The notes below the pieces were generated by a model. The model saw only the letters and a program-made list of their open reading frames with translations, had not been told where the DNA came from and searched no databases. DNA of 64,000 nucleotides from Chitinasiproducens palmae (lineage in GTDB: Bacteria > Pseudomonadota > Gammaproteobacteria > Burkholderiales > Burkholderiaceae), in assembly GCF_900095735.1 (NCBI RefSeq), contig NZ_FNLO01000004.1:1-64000 (forward strand), in the 5' to 3' direction. Numbering within the stretch: the stretch's first letter is position 1; the number at the start of each line of letters is the position of its first letter. Shown here one piece after another: positions 47,710 to 56,083 of the stretch. Position numbers and translations under genes: made by a program.

Positions 47710-48486
47710 TCAGACGCGCGTCGCGGCGAAGGACAGCACTTCAAGCTGGAACGAACCGTCCGCCTCGACGCGATAGTGCTGTCGCACCTCGTCGGGCGCG
47801 CCGGACCACAGCGAGCGGATCGCGGCGACACGTTCCGGCGGCGTGCGCATCCGCGCGACCCAGGTGTCGAACGCCATGCGCAGCCACCAGTGATCGCTGA
47901 CGCTGGCCTGGAAGCCGTTGTCCGCCAGCATCGACAGCCACTCGTCGCGCCGGTAGTCCCGCACGTGCGAGCCGTCGCGCAGCAGTTCCACCGCCTGAAA
48001 GTGGCTGTCGCAGAGCGGATCGTCGCCGCCCGCGACGTCGATCAGCAGGAAGCGGCCGCCCGGCCGCAGGACCCGATGCAACTCCGCGAGCGCGCTGCCG
48101 ACGTCGCGCCAGTGATGTGCGCTCATGCGGCTCACCGCGCAGTCGAACGAGGCGTCCTCGAACGGCAGCCGCTCGGCGACGCCCTGCTGCGTACGGACAT
48201 TGGCCAGGCCGCGGTCGGCGGCCGCCGCCTCGACGACATGCAGCATGTCGGCGGACAGGTCGTACGCGCAGACCGATGCGCTGACCGGCGCGACCGCGAA
48301 GCTGGCGTGTCCGGCACCGCATCCCAGGTCGAGTACGTGCAGCCCGTCCGCGTGACGCGGTGTCTCGACCGCACGCAGGGTATCGGCGAGCCAGCCGAGA
48401 TCGGCGCCCGAGGCATGGACGGCACTGCTGAGATAGGAAGCGGCCGTTGCGCCGAAGGCGCCGGCGACAACATCGTGCTGCTGCAT
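47710..48486 (-). CDS. Class I SAM-dependent methyltransferase
   Basis: The 258-residue protein has motif [17 protein letters not shown] and motif II-type [40 protein letters not shown] belongs to the UbiE/YcgJ-like small-molecule methyltransferases. The acceptor is unknown. It diverges from an XRE/MmyB-type regulator with 248 bp between, which may control it. Confidence 0.88.
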   Translation of the reverse strand: MQQHDVVAGAFGATAASYLSSAVHASGADLGWLADTLRAVETPRHADGLHVLDLGCGAGHASFAVAPVSASVCAYDLSADMLHVVEAAAADRGLANVRTQQGVAERLPFEDASFDCAVSRMSAHHWRDVGSALAELHRVLRPGGRFLLIDVAGGDDPLCDSHFQAVELLRDGSHVRDYRRDEWLSMLADNGFQASVSDHWWLRMAFDTWVARMRTPPERVAAIRSLWSGAPDEVRQHYRVEADGSFQLEVLSFAATRV

Positions 48487-48734
48487 GTTCTTTCTCCTGT
48501 AGGGACGGAAGGCGCCGACGCGCGGCCGAATCGTGAACGGTCTGTCGACAGGGCATCGCTGGCCATGTCGTTCAGTCCACGCCGCTCAGTCATGCCGTTC
48601 GGCCCTGTCGCTGGTTGTGGCGCAGGGCTCGGCAGACCGCGGCGGCGGCGCTGAAGCGGGGCCTGGAGGCTACAATAGGCGCGCCGTCAACCCATGACAA
48701 GACGGCCTTTTATCCTGGTATACGGACGCTTACC

Positions 48735-49565
48735 ATGTCGGATTCCGTGTTCGGCCCAGCAGCCCTCGGCCGCTTCCTGCGGGCGCAGCGCGAACGCGTC
48801 GCGCCCGCCGCGCTGGGCATCGTCGCCGGCGCGAGGCGACGCACGCCGGGGCTGCGCCGCGAGGAAGTGGCGCAGCTTGCCGCGGTCAGCGCCGCCTGGT
48901 ACACACGCATCGAACAGGGGCACGACGTTTCGGTGTCGTCCGCCGCGCTGGCCCGCATCGCCGATGCGCTTGCGCTGCGGCAGGCCGAGCGGGCCTACCT
49001 GTTCGAACTGGCCCAGCGGCACGATCCGGCCGCCGTCGCGCTGGCGCCGCCGGCCGACCTGCCGGCCGGGCTGCACGCCTGCGTGGCATCGCTGCCCAGT
49101 CCGGCCTACGTGCTCGACCGTGACTGGAACGCCGTCTCGTGGAATGCCCACGCCGCTCACCTGTTCGTCGGCTGGCTGGACGGCGAGACCAATCTGTTGC
49201 GCTATATGTTCTGCTGCGCGGCGGCGCGCACGCTGGTGGTCGATTGGGACGAGCGCGCGCGACGGCTGGTGGCCGAGTTCCGCGCCGACACCGGCAGTTG
49301 GTCCGACGCACCGTCGACAGCGGCCTTGATCGACGGATTGACGCGGGACAGTGCGCTGTTCGCGCGTTACTGGCGGTTGCAGCAGGTGGACGCGCGCGAA
49401 GGCGGCAGCCGGGCCTTCCTGCATCCGCTGGACGGCCCGGTGACCTACGAGCAGTTGACCTGGCGGGCGGCGTCGCGCGCCGACCTGAAACTGGTGATGC
49501 TCGTGCATTGCGCCGATGGTTGCGCCAACGCAGCCGGCATGGACGGCGCCGGCGCAACGGTATAA
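48735..49565 (+). CDS. XRE-family regulator with MmyB-like ligand domain
   Basis: The 276-residue protein has an N-terminal helix-turn-helix ([60 protein letters not shown]). A C-terminal MmyB-type PAS-like domain ([20 protein letters not shown] onward) binds a small, often lipid-like ligand in characterised members. The start [15 protein letters not shown] is typical. It diverges from the methyltransferase gene. Its stop codon lies within a TATAAT box that may serve argH. Confidence 0.88.
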   Translation: MSDSVFGPAALGRFLRAQRERVAPAALGIVAGARRRTPGLRREEVAQLAAVSAAWYTRIEQGHDVSVSSAALARIADALALRQAERAYLFELAQRHDPAAVALAPPADLPAGLHACVASLPSPAYVLDRDWNAVSWNAHAAHLFVGWLDGETNLLRYMFCCAAARTLVVDWDERARRLVAEFRADTGSWSDAPSTAALIDGLTRDSALFARYWRLQQVDAREGGSRAFLHPLDGPVTYEQLTWRAASRADLKLVMLVHCADGCANAAGMDGAGATV

Positions 49566-49566
49566 T
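49561..49566 (+). promoter_or_regulatory. Candidate argH -10 box
   Basis: TATAAT overlaps the stop codon of the XRE/MmyB regulator, about 185 bp before argH. The -35 region (CATGGA, 49538-49543) is weak. The box is exact but its use is inferred. Confidence 0.4.
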
Positions 49567-49749
49567 CCCGCATCCTCGTCGCGAGCGCGGCAGAAGCCGG
49601 CCGCGGCAGACGTCAGCCGCGTTTCAGCGCCGACATCGACCGACGTGTTGCGTCGCGATGCGCCGAATGGTTATCGCGCATCGCGACGCCGCGCTCACAG
49701 CCGTGCTGTCCAACCCTGCTATCCGGCACTCCGCGTGCCGCCCGCATCC

Positions 49750-51147
49750 ATGACCTCGCAATTCCAGAAGAAAGCCGAAGCCTGGTCGGCCCGTTTCTCC
49801 GAGCCGATGTCCGAACTCGTCAAGCGCTACACCTCGTCGGTGTTCTTCGACAAGCGTCTGGCCCTCGTCGACATCGAGGGCTCGCTCGCGCACGCGGCGA
49901 TGCTCGCGGCCCAGGGCATCATCGCGGCCGACGATCTTGCCGCGATCGAACAGGGCATGACGCAGATCCGGGGCGAGATCGAACGCGGCGAATTCGAATG
50001 GCAGTTGGACCTCGAAGACGTGCACCTCAACATCGAGGCGCGGCTGACCTCGCTGATCGGCATCGCCGGCAAACGGCTGCACACTGGCCGCTCGCGCAAC
50101 GACCAGGTAGCGACCGACATCCGTCTCTGGTTGCGCGGCGAGATCGACCGGATCGTCGGCCTGCTCGGCGAATTGCGCACGGCGCTGCTCGACCTGGCCG
50201 AACAGCACGCGGCAACCATCATGCCGGGCTTCACGCATTTGCAGGTCGCGCAGCCGGTGACCTTCGGTCATCATCTGATGGCATACGTCGAGATGTTCGG
50301 CCGCGATGCCGAGCGGCTGGCCGACTGCCGGCGCCGCGTCAACCGGCTGCCGCTCGGCGCCGCCGCGCTGGCGGGCACGACCTATCCGATCGATCGCGAG
50401 GCGGTCGCCAAGCGACTCGGCTTCGACGAAGTCTGCCGCAACTCGCTGGACGCAGTGTCCGATCGCGATTTCGCAATCGAGTTCACGGCGGCCGCCGCGC
50501 TGATCATGACGCACGTCTCGCGCTTTTCCGAGGAACTGGTGCTGTGGATGAGTTCGCGGGTCGGCTTCATCGACATCGCCGACCGCTTCTGCACCGGCTC
50601 GTCGATCATGCCGCAGAAGAAGAATCCGGACGTGCCCGAACTGGCGCGCGGCAAGGCCGGACGCGTCAATGGCCACCTGGTCGCGCTGCTGACGTTGATG
50701 AAGGGTCAGCCGCTCGCCTATAACAAGGACAATCAGGAAGACAAGGAGCCGCTGTTCGACACGGTCGACACGGTCGCCGACACGCTGCGCATCTTCGCGG
50801 AGATGGTTGCCGGCATCACCGTGAAGGCAGACGCGATGCGCGACGCCGCGTTGCAGGGCTTCTCGACCGCGACGGACCTCGCCGACTACCTGGTCAAGCG
50901 CGGCCTGCCGTTCCGCGATGCGCACGAAGCGGTCGCGAAGGCAGTGCGGGTCTGCGTCGAACGCGGCTGCGACCTGGCCGATCTGTCGGTCGAGGAAATG
51001 CGCCAGGCGCTGCCGGAAGTCGTGACCTACCTGGGCGACGACCTGCGCGACAGCCTCACCTTGGATGGTTCGGTGCAGTCGCGCAATCACATCGGTGGCA
51101 CGGCCCCCGAACAAGTGCGCCAGGCGATCGCGCGCGCGCGGGGCTGA
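49750..51147 (+). CDS. argH: Argininosuccinate lyase
   Basis: Cleaves argininosuccinate to arginine and fumarate, the last step of arginine synthesis. The 465-residue protein has [20 protein letters not shown], the [20 protein letters not shown] signature, [20 protein letters not shown] and the fumarase-superfamily loop [15 protein letters not shown]. The start [12 protein letters not shown] is conserved; a longer frame overlaps the regulator upstream. Confidence 0.97.
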   Translation: MTSQFQKKAEAWSARFSEPMSELVKRYTSSVFFDKRLALVDIEGSLAHAAMLAAQGIIAADDLAAIEQGMTQIRGEIERGEFEWQLDLEDVHLNIEARLTSLIGIAGKRLHTGRSRNDQVATDIRLWLRGEIDRIVGLLGELRTALLDLAEQHAATIMPGFTHLQVAQPVTFGHHLMAYVEMFGRDAERLADCRRRVNRLPLGAAALAGTTYPIDREAVAKRLGFDEVCRNSLDAVSDRDFAIEFTAAAALIMTHVSRFSEELVLWMSSRVGFIDIADRFCTGSSIMPQKKNPDVPELARGKAGRVNGHLVALLTLMKGQPLAYNKDNQEDKEPLFDTVDTVADTLRIFAEMVAGITVKADAMRDAALQGFSTATDLADYLVKRGLPFRDAHEAVAKAVRVCVERGCDLADLSVEEMRQALPEVVTYLGDDLRDSLTLDGSVQSRNHIGGTAPEQVRQAIARARG

Positions 51148-51787
51148 ATCGTCCCAGGCATGAGCGGGCCGTGGCCGGCAAGCGCGGGCGCCGGCCGTGG
51201 CCCCCGCGTGCTGGCCCCGAAAGCCCCGGCACCGCGCGGCGCAGTTCTGCAGCACCGGCCAGTCCATCGAACCGCGTCGGTGCGGGCCTGCACGCGACCA
51301 TGCCAAGCCATGCCGCATCAGTCGTTGCCGACCGCCGCCGCCCCCGCCGTCCCGCCGCGTCCCACAGCCGCACCGACGCTCCCGCCTGCCTGATCTGCGC
51401 CCCGTCGCGCCGGCTGAACTCCCGATGGCTCGACGTCCCGTCCTGCTCCGGCGCATGGCATCCGCGCCCGCTCTGCCTGGCGAGTGTGGCGCCGCCGGCG
51501 GGGGCCGCAACGCAACGTGCGGTGGCGGACAGACAGCCGCGCCGCGACGCCTGTAACGATTTGCAATTCTTTATATGTTAGCGATCGTTGCGCGACCGGC
51601 ATAATGATGTGTCGACGACTTCCGTCGTCGAAGCGGGTCGCCGCGCGTCAAGCGACCTCAATCCGCCGGCCACCGCGCCGGCGTCCGCCAGCACGCCCGC
51701 CGTGCCGTCTCTTGCAACCGGCCCTTGCGGCCGATTCGCACCGCGCTGCCGCCTGGTCAGCACGCGTGCCCCACCTTCACAGGACGA
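51148..51787 (+). other. Gene-free stretch ahead of DUF481 gene
   Basis: About 400 bp of GC-rich DNA with no credible frame is followed by an AT-rich segment near 51555-51585. A CATAAT box lies at 51600-51605, and CGACGAC-TTCC-GTCGTCG (51613-51630) forms a perfect 7-bp hairpin just downstream of it. The box could be the promoter of the DUF481 gene and the hairpin a 5'-leader structure. The leader would be about 170 nt long. Confidence 0.4.
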
Positions 51788-52555
51788 ATGACTACTGCTC
51801 GCACGCTCACCCTCGCCTTCTCCGCTCTCTCAGCCATCGGCCTCGCGGCCGCCACGCCGGCACTGGCCCAACCCGTCAAGGAAGACGGCCAGTGGCGCGG
51901 CTCGGTGAATGCCGGTCTCAGCGCCGCGTCCGGCAATACCACCTCCGCCAGCATCAACGCTTCGGCCAACGCGACGTGGGCCGACCACATCAACAAGTTC
52001 ACTGCGTCGTTCACGGGCCTGTACGGCACCGAGACCGACAACGACGGCAACAAGTCCACTTCGAACAATCTGTTCCGCGCCAACGCCCTCTATACCCACA
52101 ACCTGAACGAGCGCGTGTACACCTTCGGTTCGCTCGACCTCGAACGCAACGAGCTACAGGACTTGAACTTCCGCTCGTCGATCGCGGGCGGCATGGGTTA
52201 CCACGTGATTCGCCGCACCGACGAAACGTTCAATGTGTTCGGCGGTCTGTCGTACAACTACGAGCGCTACAAGACCGAGCAACGCAACTACCCGGAACTG
52301 GTGCTTGGTCAGGAGTGGAACCGCAAGGTCAGCGACACCGTCTCCTTCAACGAGCGCTTCGCGGTGTATCCGAACCTCGGCTATCCAGGCTACTTCCGCA
52401 CCCAGCTCGACGTTGGCCTGACCACCAAGCTCAGCGACCGGCTCAATCTGAACGTGTCGCTGCAGAACCGCTATCAGAACCATCCGGTCTATCAGGTCAA
52501 GAAGATGGACACGCTGTTCGTCACCTCGATCGGCTACACGTTCGGCGCGAAGTAA
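51788..52555 (+). CDS. DUF481 outer-membrane protein (YdiY-like)
   Basis: The 255-residue protein has a signal peptide (LTLAFSALSAIGLAAATPALA, cleaved before QPVKEDG). A beta-barrel of the DUF481 family follows: WRGSVNAGLSAASGNTTSAS, YTHNLNERVYTFGSLDLERN, and an aromatic C-terminus (IGYTFGAK). Related proteins are annotated as salt-induced outer-membrane proteins. AGGA ribosome binding site. Confidence 0.88.
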   Translation: MTTARTLTLAFSALSAIGLAAATPALAQPVKEDGQWRGSVNAGLSAASGNTTSASINASANATWADHINKFTASFTGLYGTETDNDGNKSTSNNLFRANALYTHNLNERVYTFGSLDLERNELQDLNFRSSIAGGMGYHVIRRTDETFNVFGGLSYNYERYKTEQRNYPELVLGQEWNRKVSDTVSFNERFAVYPNLGYPGYFRTQLDVGLTTKLSDRLNLNVSLQNRYQNHPVYQVKKMDTLFVTSIGYTFGAK

Positions 52556-52619
52556 TCGTGCCGCTCAAGCTGCGACTGGGTGCGGCCGAACGTGCCGCAC
52601 CCGGCCAGCGCCTGAGCAC

Positions 52620-53093
52620 TCAGGCGCCGGCCGCCACGGCCCGACGCAGTTGCGACAGATCGATCGGCACACCCAGCACGGCGGCCATCTCCGCCGGGCG
52701 GAACGCAAGCACATCGGCCAGCGTGTAGCGGTCCAGCACCGCCAGGAACGCCTGCAGCGCCTCGCCTAGGATGCCCTGCAGGCGGCAGGTGCCCGACACG
52801 GCGCAAGACGCCTCGCCAAAACATTCGACGATCACCATGTCGTCCTCGACCTGGCGCACCACGTCGCCGATCACGATGTCTTCGGCCGGCCGCGCCAGGC
52901 GTATACCGCCGCCCCGCCCGCGCGTGGTCAGGATCAGGCCGAGCTTGCCGAGATGGTGCACCACCTTGGTCAGGTGGTTTTCGGAGATGTCGTAGGCCTG
53001 CGCGATCGCCGCGATCGACGCCTGCTGGCCCGGCCGCAGGCCCAGATAGACGAGCGTGCGTAGCGCGTAATCGGTGTAGCGCGTGAGACGCAT
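52620..53093 (-). CDS. nsrR: NsrR, nitric oxide-sensing Rrf2-family repressor
   Basis: An Fe-S repressor of nitric oxide defence genes. The 157-residue protein starts MRLTRYTDYALRTLVYLGLR and has the Rrf2 winged helix (SENHLTKVVHHLGKLGLILT) and three cysteine ligands (Cys91, Cys97, Cys103 in ECFGEASCAVSGTCRLQG). It diverges from hmp with 90 bp between starts. Two NsrR-type sites lie in that gap, so it probably controls itself and hmp. Confidence 0.95.
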   Translation of the reverse strand: MRLTRYTDYALRTLVYLGLRPGQQASIAAIAQAYDISENHLTKVVHHLGKLGLILTTRGRGGGIRLARPAEDIVIGDVVRQVEDDMVIVECFGEASCAVSGTCRLQGILGEALQAFLAVLDRYTLADVLAFRPAEMAAVLGVPIDLSQLRRAVAAGA

Positions 53094-53106
53094 GGTCGCT
53101 CCCTTA

Positions 53107-53129
53107 AAGATGTATTTTGTTTGCAACTT
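53107..53129. promoter_or_regulatory. NsrR site near nsrR start
   Basis: The left half AAGATGTATTT (53107-53117) is a perfect NsrR half-site. The right half GTTTGCAACTT matches the expected AAATACATCTT at 6 of 11 positions. It lies 14 bp upstream of the nsrR start. Confidence 0.65.
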
Positions 53130-53144
53130 ATTCCGACGCCCGAT

Positions 53145-53167
53145 AAGATGCATCGGAGATACATTTT
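53145..53167. promoter_or_regulatory. NsrR site ahead of hmp
   Basis: AAGATGCATCG (53145-53155) and AGATACATTTT (53157-53167), separated by one base, match the NsrR palindrome (AAGATGYATTT and its inverse) with about four mismatches. It ends 17 bp before the hmp start, where a bound repressor would block transcription. Confidence 0.8.
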
Positions 53168-53183
53168 ATAGGAAATCCCTGTC

Positions 53184-54425
53184 ATGCCCACCGCGCTCAG
53201 CCCCGCAACCATCGCTCTCGTCAAGGCCACGGTGCCGGCGCTCGAAGCGCACGGCCTGGCGATCACGCGCCGCATGTACCAGCGGTTGTTCGTCAACGAA
53301 TCGATCCGCGACCTCTTCAACCAGTCGCACCATGGCGAAACCGGCTCGCAGCCGCGCGCACTCGCCGATGCAGTGCTCGCCTATGCGCGCCACATCGACC
53401 GTCTCGAAGTACTGGGCGGCGCAGTGGAGCGAATCGCCCAGAAACATGTCGCGTTGAACATCCTGCCGGAGCACTACCCGTTCGTCGCGGAAGCGCTGCT
53501 GGGCGCGATCCAGGACGTGCTGGGCGAAGCCGCCACCGACGAAATCTGCGCGGCGTGGGGTGAAGCCTACTGGTTCCTGGCCGAACTGTTGATCGGCCGC
53601 GAAGCGACGCTGTATCGCGAGCGGGCGAGCAGTCCGGGCGGCTGGGCCGGCTGGCGCGATTTCGTGATCGAGCGCGTGGTCGACGAAAGCGACGTGATCC
53701 GTTCCTTCGTACTGGTGCCGGCCGATGGCAAGCCGGTGCTGCCGCATCGCCCAGGCCAGTATCTTGGGCTATCCCTGACGATTCCGGGCCAGCCGCCGCT
53801 CAAGCGGAATTACTCGATTTCGTCGGCGCCCGACACGCGCGCCTATCGCATCACCGTCAAGCGGGAAGCGCGGCCGGGCGTCATGCCGGGCATCGTCTCG
53901 AATTGGCTGCACGACCTGGCCAAGCCGGGCACGCTCGTGCAGGCCGCGGCGCCGGCAGGTGAGTTCTTTGCCGATCCGGCCGCCGCGTCGCCGATCGTGC
54001 TGGTCAGCGGCGGCGTCGGCCTCACCCCGATGGTCAGCATGCTCGACGCGATCGCGCACAGCGCGCCGAATCGCCCGGTCTGGTTCGTTCACGGCGCGAT
54101 GAATGGCCGTGCCCACGCCATGCGCGCCCACGTCGCCGAGCTGGCGCGCCGCATGCCGGGACTCCACACGCACATCGTCTACACTCGCCCGGACGCCGAC
54201 GACCGGGCGGGCCGCGACTACGATGCCGCCGGCCTGATCGAACCGGCCTGGCTCGCCGCGAACACGCCGCTCGACGAAGCGGACTACTTCGTCTGTGGTC
54301 CGAAGCCGTTCCTGGCCTTGATCATCGGCGGGCTGCTGGCGCATGGCGTGCCGCAGGCGCGCGTGCACTACGAGTTCTTTGGTCCCGCCGACACGCTCGC
54401 CACGCCGGCCGCTGCGGCGGCCTGA
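53184..54425 (+). CDS. hmp: Nitric oxide dioxygenase (flavohaemoprotein Hmp)
   Basis: Oxidises NO to nitrate with O2 and NAD(P)H. The 413-residue protein has an N-terminal globin domain (LFNQSHHGETGSQPRALADA; KHVALNILPEHYPFV, with the proximal His in AQKHVAL). A ferredoxin-reductase-type part follows, with the FAD motif RNYSISSAPD, the NAD-binding GGVGLTPMVSMLDA and a C-terminal HYEFFGPAD. Length is normal. Divergent from nsrR, with an NsrR site just upstream. Confidence 0.96.
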   Translation: MPTALSPATIALVKATVPALEAHGLAITRRMYQRLFVNESIRDLFNQSHHGETGSQPRALADAVLAYARHIDRLEVLGGAVERIAQKHVALNILPEHYPFVAEALLGAIQDVLGEAATDEICAAWGEAYWFLAELLIGREATLYRERASSPGGWAGWRDFVIERVVDESDVIRSFVLVPADGKPVLPHRPGQYLGLSLTIPGQPPLKRNYSISSAPDTRAYRITVKREARPGVMPGIVSNWLHDLAKPGTLVQAAAPAGEFFADPAAASPIVLVSGGVGLTPMVSMLDAIAHSAPNRPVWFVHGAMNGRAHAMRAHVAELARRMPGLHTHIVYTRPDADDRAGRDYDAAGLIEPAWLAANTPLDEADYFVCGPKPFLALIIGGLLAHGVPQARVHYEFFGPADTLATPAAAAA

Positions 54426-54427
54426 AG

Positions 54428-54482
54428 CGGAAACAGCTCGGAAACAGCTCGGAAGCAGGTCGGAAGCAGGTCGGAAGCAGCG
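54428..54482 (+). repeat. Five 11-bp tandem repeats after hmp
   Basis: Units CGGAAACAGCT (two), CGGAAGCAGGT (two) and CGGAAGCAGCG run head to tail from 54428, three bases past the hmp stop codon. The rest of the 252-bp spacer to the HxlR gene shows no frame or terminator. Confidence 0.85.
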
Positions 54483-54677
54483 CGGCATTGGAGCGCCATT
54501 AGACGGACATCGAGCCGCTGCAGCGCATGGCCGAGGTCGGCCGCTCAGCGGGCGCCTGCGCGGCTTCGCGCGTGGCCACCCGTGTCTGGCTTCGCGCATG
54601 GTCTGGGCTGGCCAAGGTGGCTCGGCGGGCTCGGGCGGCTAGCCTCGGGCCCGCGTTGCCGCGCACCGCCGCGCGGC

Positions 54678-55094
54678 TCACCGCCGTGCCAAGCGCGCGC
54701 GCATCGCCGACAACTCCACATGGTGGTCCTCGGCCCATTGCCACAGCGTGCACAGCGCCGCCCCAAGGCTACGACCAAGTTCGGTCAGCTCGTATTCGAC
54801 CCGCGGCGGCACTTCAGGGTGGACCGTGCGCTGCACGAAGCCGTCGGCTTCCATATTACGCAGCGTCTTCGTCAACATCTTCTGGCTGATGTCGCCGACA
54901 AACTCGCCCACGCGCGTGAAGCGGAGCCGGCCACGTTCGGCGAGCACTTCCAGCACCTGCATCGTCCATTTGTCCGCGACGCGCCCGATCACTTCCAATA
55001 CCAACCGATCGGTCTCGGGGGTCGACAGCTGGCCGTGCGGCGACGTGAAGACCAGTCCACCGTCGTCGCCGTCAGATTTCCTTTCCTTCGCCAT
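54678..55094 (-). CDS. HxlR-family transcriptional regulator
   Basis: The 138-residue winged-helix protein has the HxlR pattern: VIGRVADKWTMQVLEVLAER, GRLRFTRVGEFVGDISQKML and TKTLRNMEADGFVQRTVHPE, then PPRVEYELTELGRSL. The start MAKERKSDG is chosen over an upstream Met without ribosome binding site support. It diverges from an SDR gene and the gap holds an inverted repeat, so it probably controls that gene and itself. Confidence 0.9.
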   Translation of the reverse strand: MAKERKSDGDDGGLVFTSPHGQLSTPETDRLVLEVIGRVADKWTMQVLEVLAERGRLRFTRVGEFVGDISQKMLTKTLRNMEADGFVQRTVHPEVPPRVEYELTELGRSLGAALCTLWQWAEDHHVELSAMRARLARR

Positions 55095-55155
55095 CGTCGC
55101 TGTTCTCCGCGTTGCATCGCAAACCACCGCGTCAGGCCTGCCTGGGTGCCTGCCT

Positions 55156-55171
55156 GAGCACGTTTCTTACC
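55156..55171. promoter_or_regulatory. Inverted repeat, probable HxlR operator
   Basis: CTTACC-GGCG-GGTAAG is a perfect 6-bp inverted repeat 62 bp from the HxlR start and 88 bp from the SDR start. A second, looser dyad (AAGTA at 55170-55174 with TACTT about 20 bp on, enclosing GCAC/GTGC) overlaps it. Confidence 0.5.
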
Positions 55172-55258
55172 GGCGGGTAAGTACCGCACGAAAAAGTGCC
55201 TACTTCCAAGCCGGCGCCAAGCCGCCTATGCTGAGTCGATCCCACACCGGAGAGCAAC

Positions 55259-56023
55259 ATGCAGATCAGCGGCAACACCATCCTTATCACCGGCGGCGGT
55301 TCCGGCATCGGCCGCGCGCTGGCCGAAGCTTTCCATGCGCGCGGCAACCGCGTGATCGTCGCAGGCCGACGCGAGGCAGCGCTCGCCGAAGTCGCCGCCG
55401 CCAATCCGGGCATCGAGACTGCCGTGCTGGACGCGCGCGATGCCGCCGGCATCGCGCGTTTCGCGCAGGATATCGCTGCGCGCTTTCCTACGCTCAACGT
55501 GCTGATCAACAACGCCGGCATCATGCAGGCCGAGGACTGGCGTGCCGAGACCGTCGACCTCGACACCGCGGAGGCGACCATCGCGACCAACCTGCTCGCA
55601 CCGATCCGGCTCAGCGCCGCGCTGCTGCCCCTGCTGCGCCGCCAGACCCGCGCCACCGTGATGATGGTCTCGTCGGGCCTGGCCTTCGTCCCGAAGGCGC
55701 AGACGCCGACCTACAGCGCGACCAAGGCAGCCGTGCACGGCTTCAGCGAGGCGCTGCGCCATCAACTGCGCGGCAGCCACGTCGAAGTGCTCGAACTGGC
55801 GCCGCCCTACGTGCAAACGGAACTGATGGGCGAACAGCAGGCGCGCGACCCGATGGCCATGCCGCTTGCGGACTTCATCGCCGAAGTCATGCAGATTCTC
55901 GAAACGCAGCCAGAGGCGACGGAAATCCTCGTGCAGCGCGTCCACCCGCTGCGCTTTGCCGCCGAAGCCGGCCGCGACACGTATCGCGAGCGCTTCGAGA
56001 TGTTGAACGCGCCGCGCGGCTAG
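55259..56023 (+). CDS. Short-chain dehydrogenase/reductase (DltE-like)
   Basis: The 254-residue protein has the SDR cofactor motif TGGGSGIGRALAEAFHARGN and NNAGIMQAEDW. The active-site set is Ser (VSSGLAFVPKA) with Tyr-x-x-x-Lys (YSATKAAVH). SDRs of this DltE-like subgroup often accompany HxlR regulators. Substrate unknown. GAGAGCAAC upstream is a weak ribosome binding site. Confidence 0.9.
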   Translation: MQISGNTILITGGGSGIGRALAEAFHARGNRVIVAGRREAALAEVAAANPGIETAVLDARDAAGIARFAQDIAARFPTLNVLINNAGIMQAEDWRAETVDLDTAEATIATNLLAPIRLSAALLPLLRRQTRATVMMVSSGLAFVPKAQTPTYSATKAAVHGFSEALRHQLRGSHVEVLELAPPYVQTELMGEQQARDPMAMPLADFIAEVMQILETQPEATEILVQRVHPLRFAAEAGRDTYRERFEMLNAPRG

Positions 56024-56083
56024 CGGCCGCCCGCCGCGCGGCGGCGGCGGCGGCGCTGTCAGACGTGCACCGCGGCGCCACCG

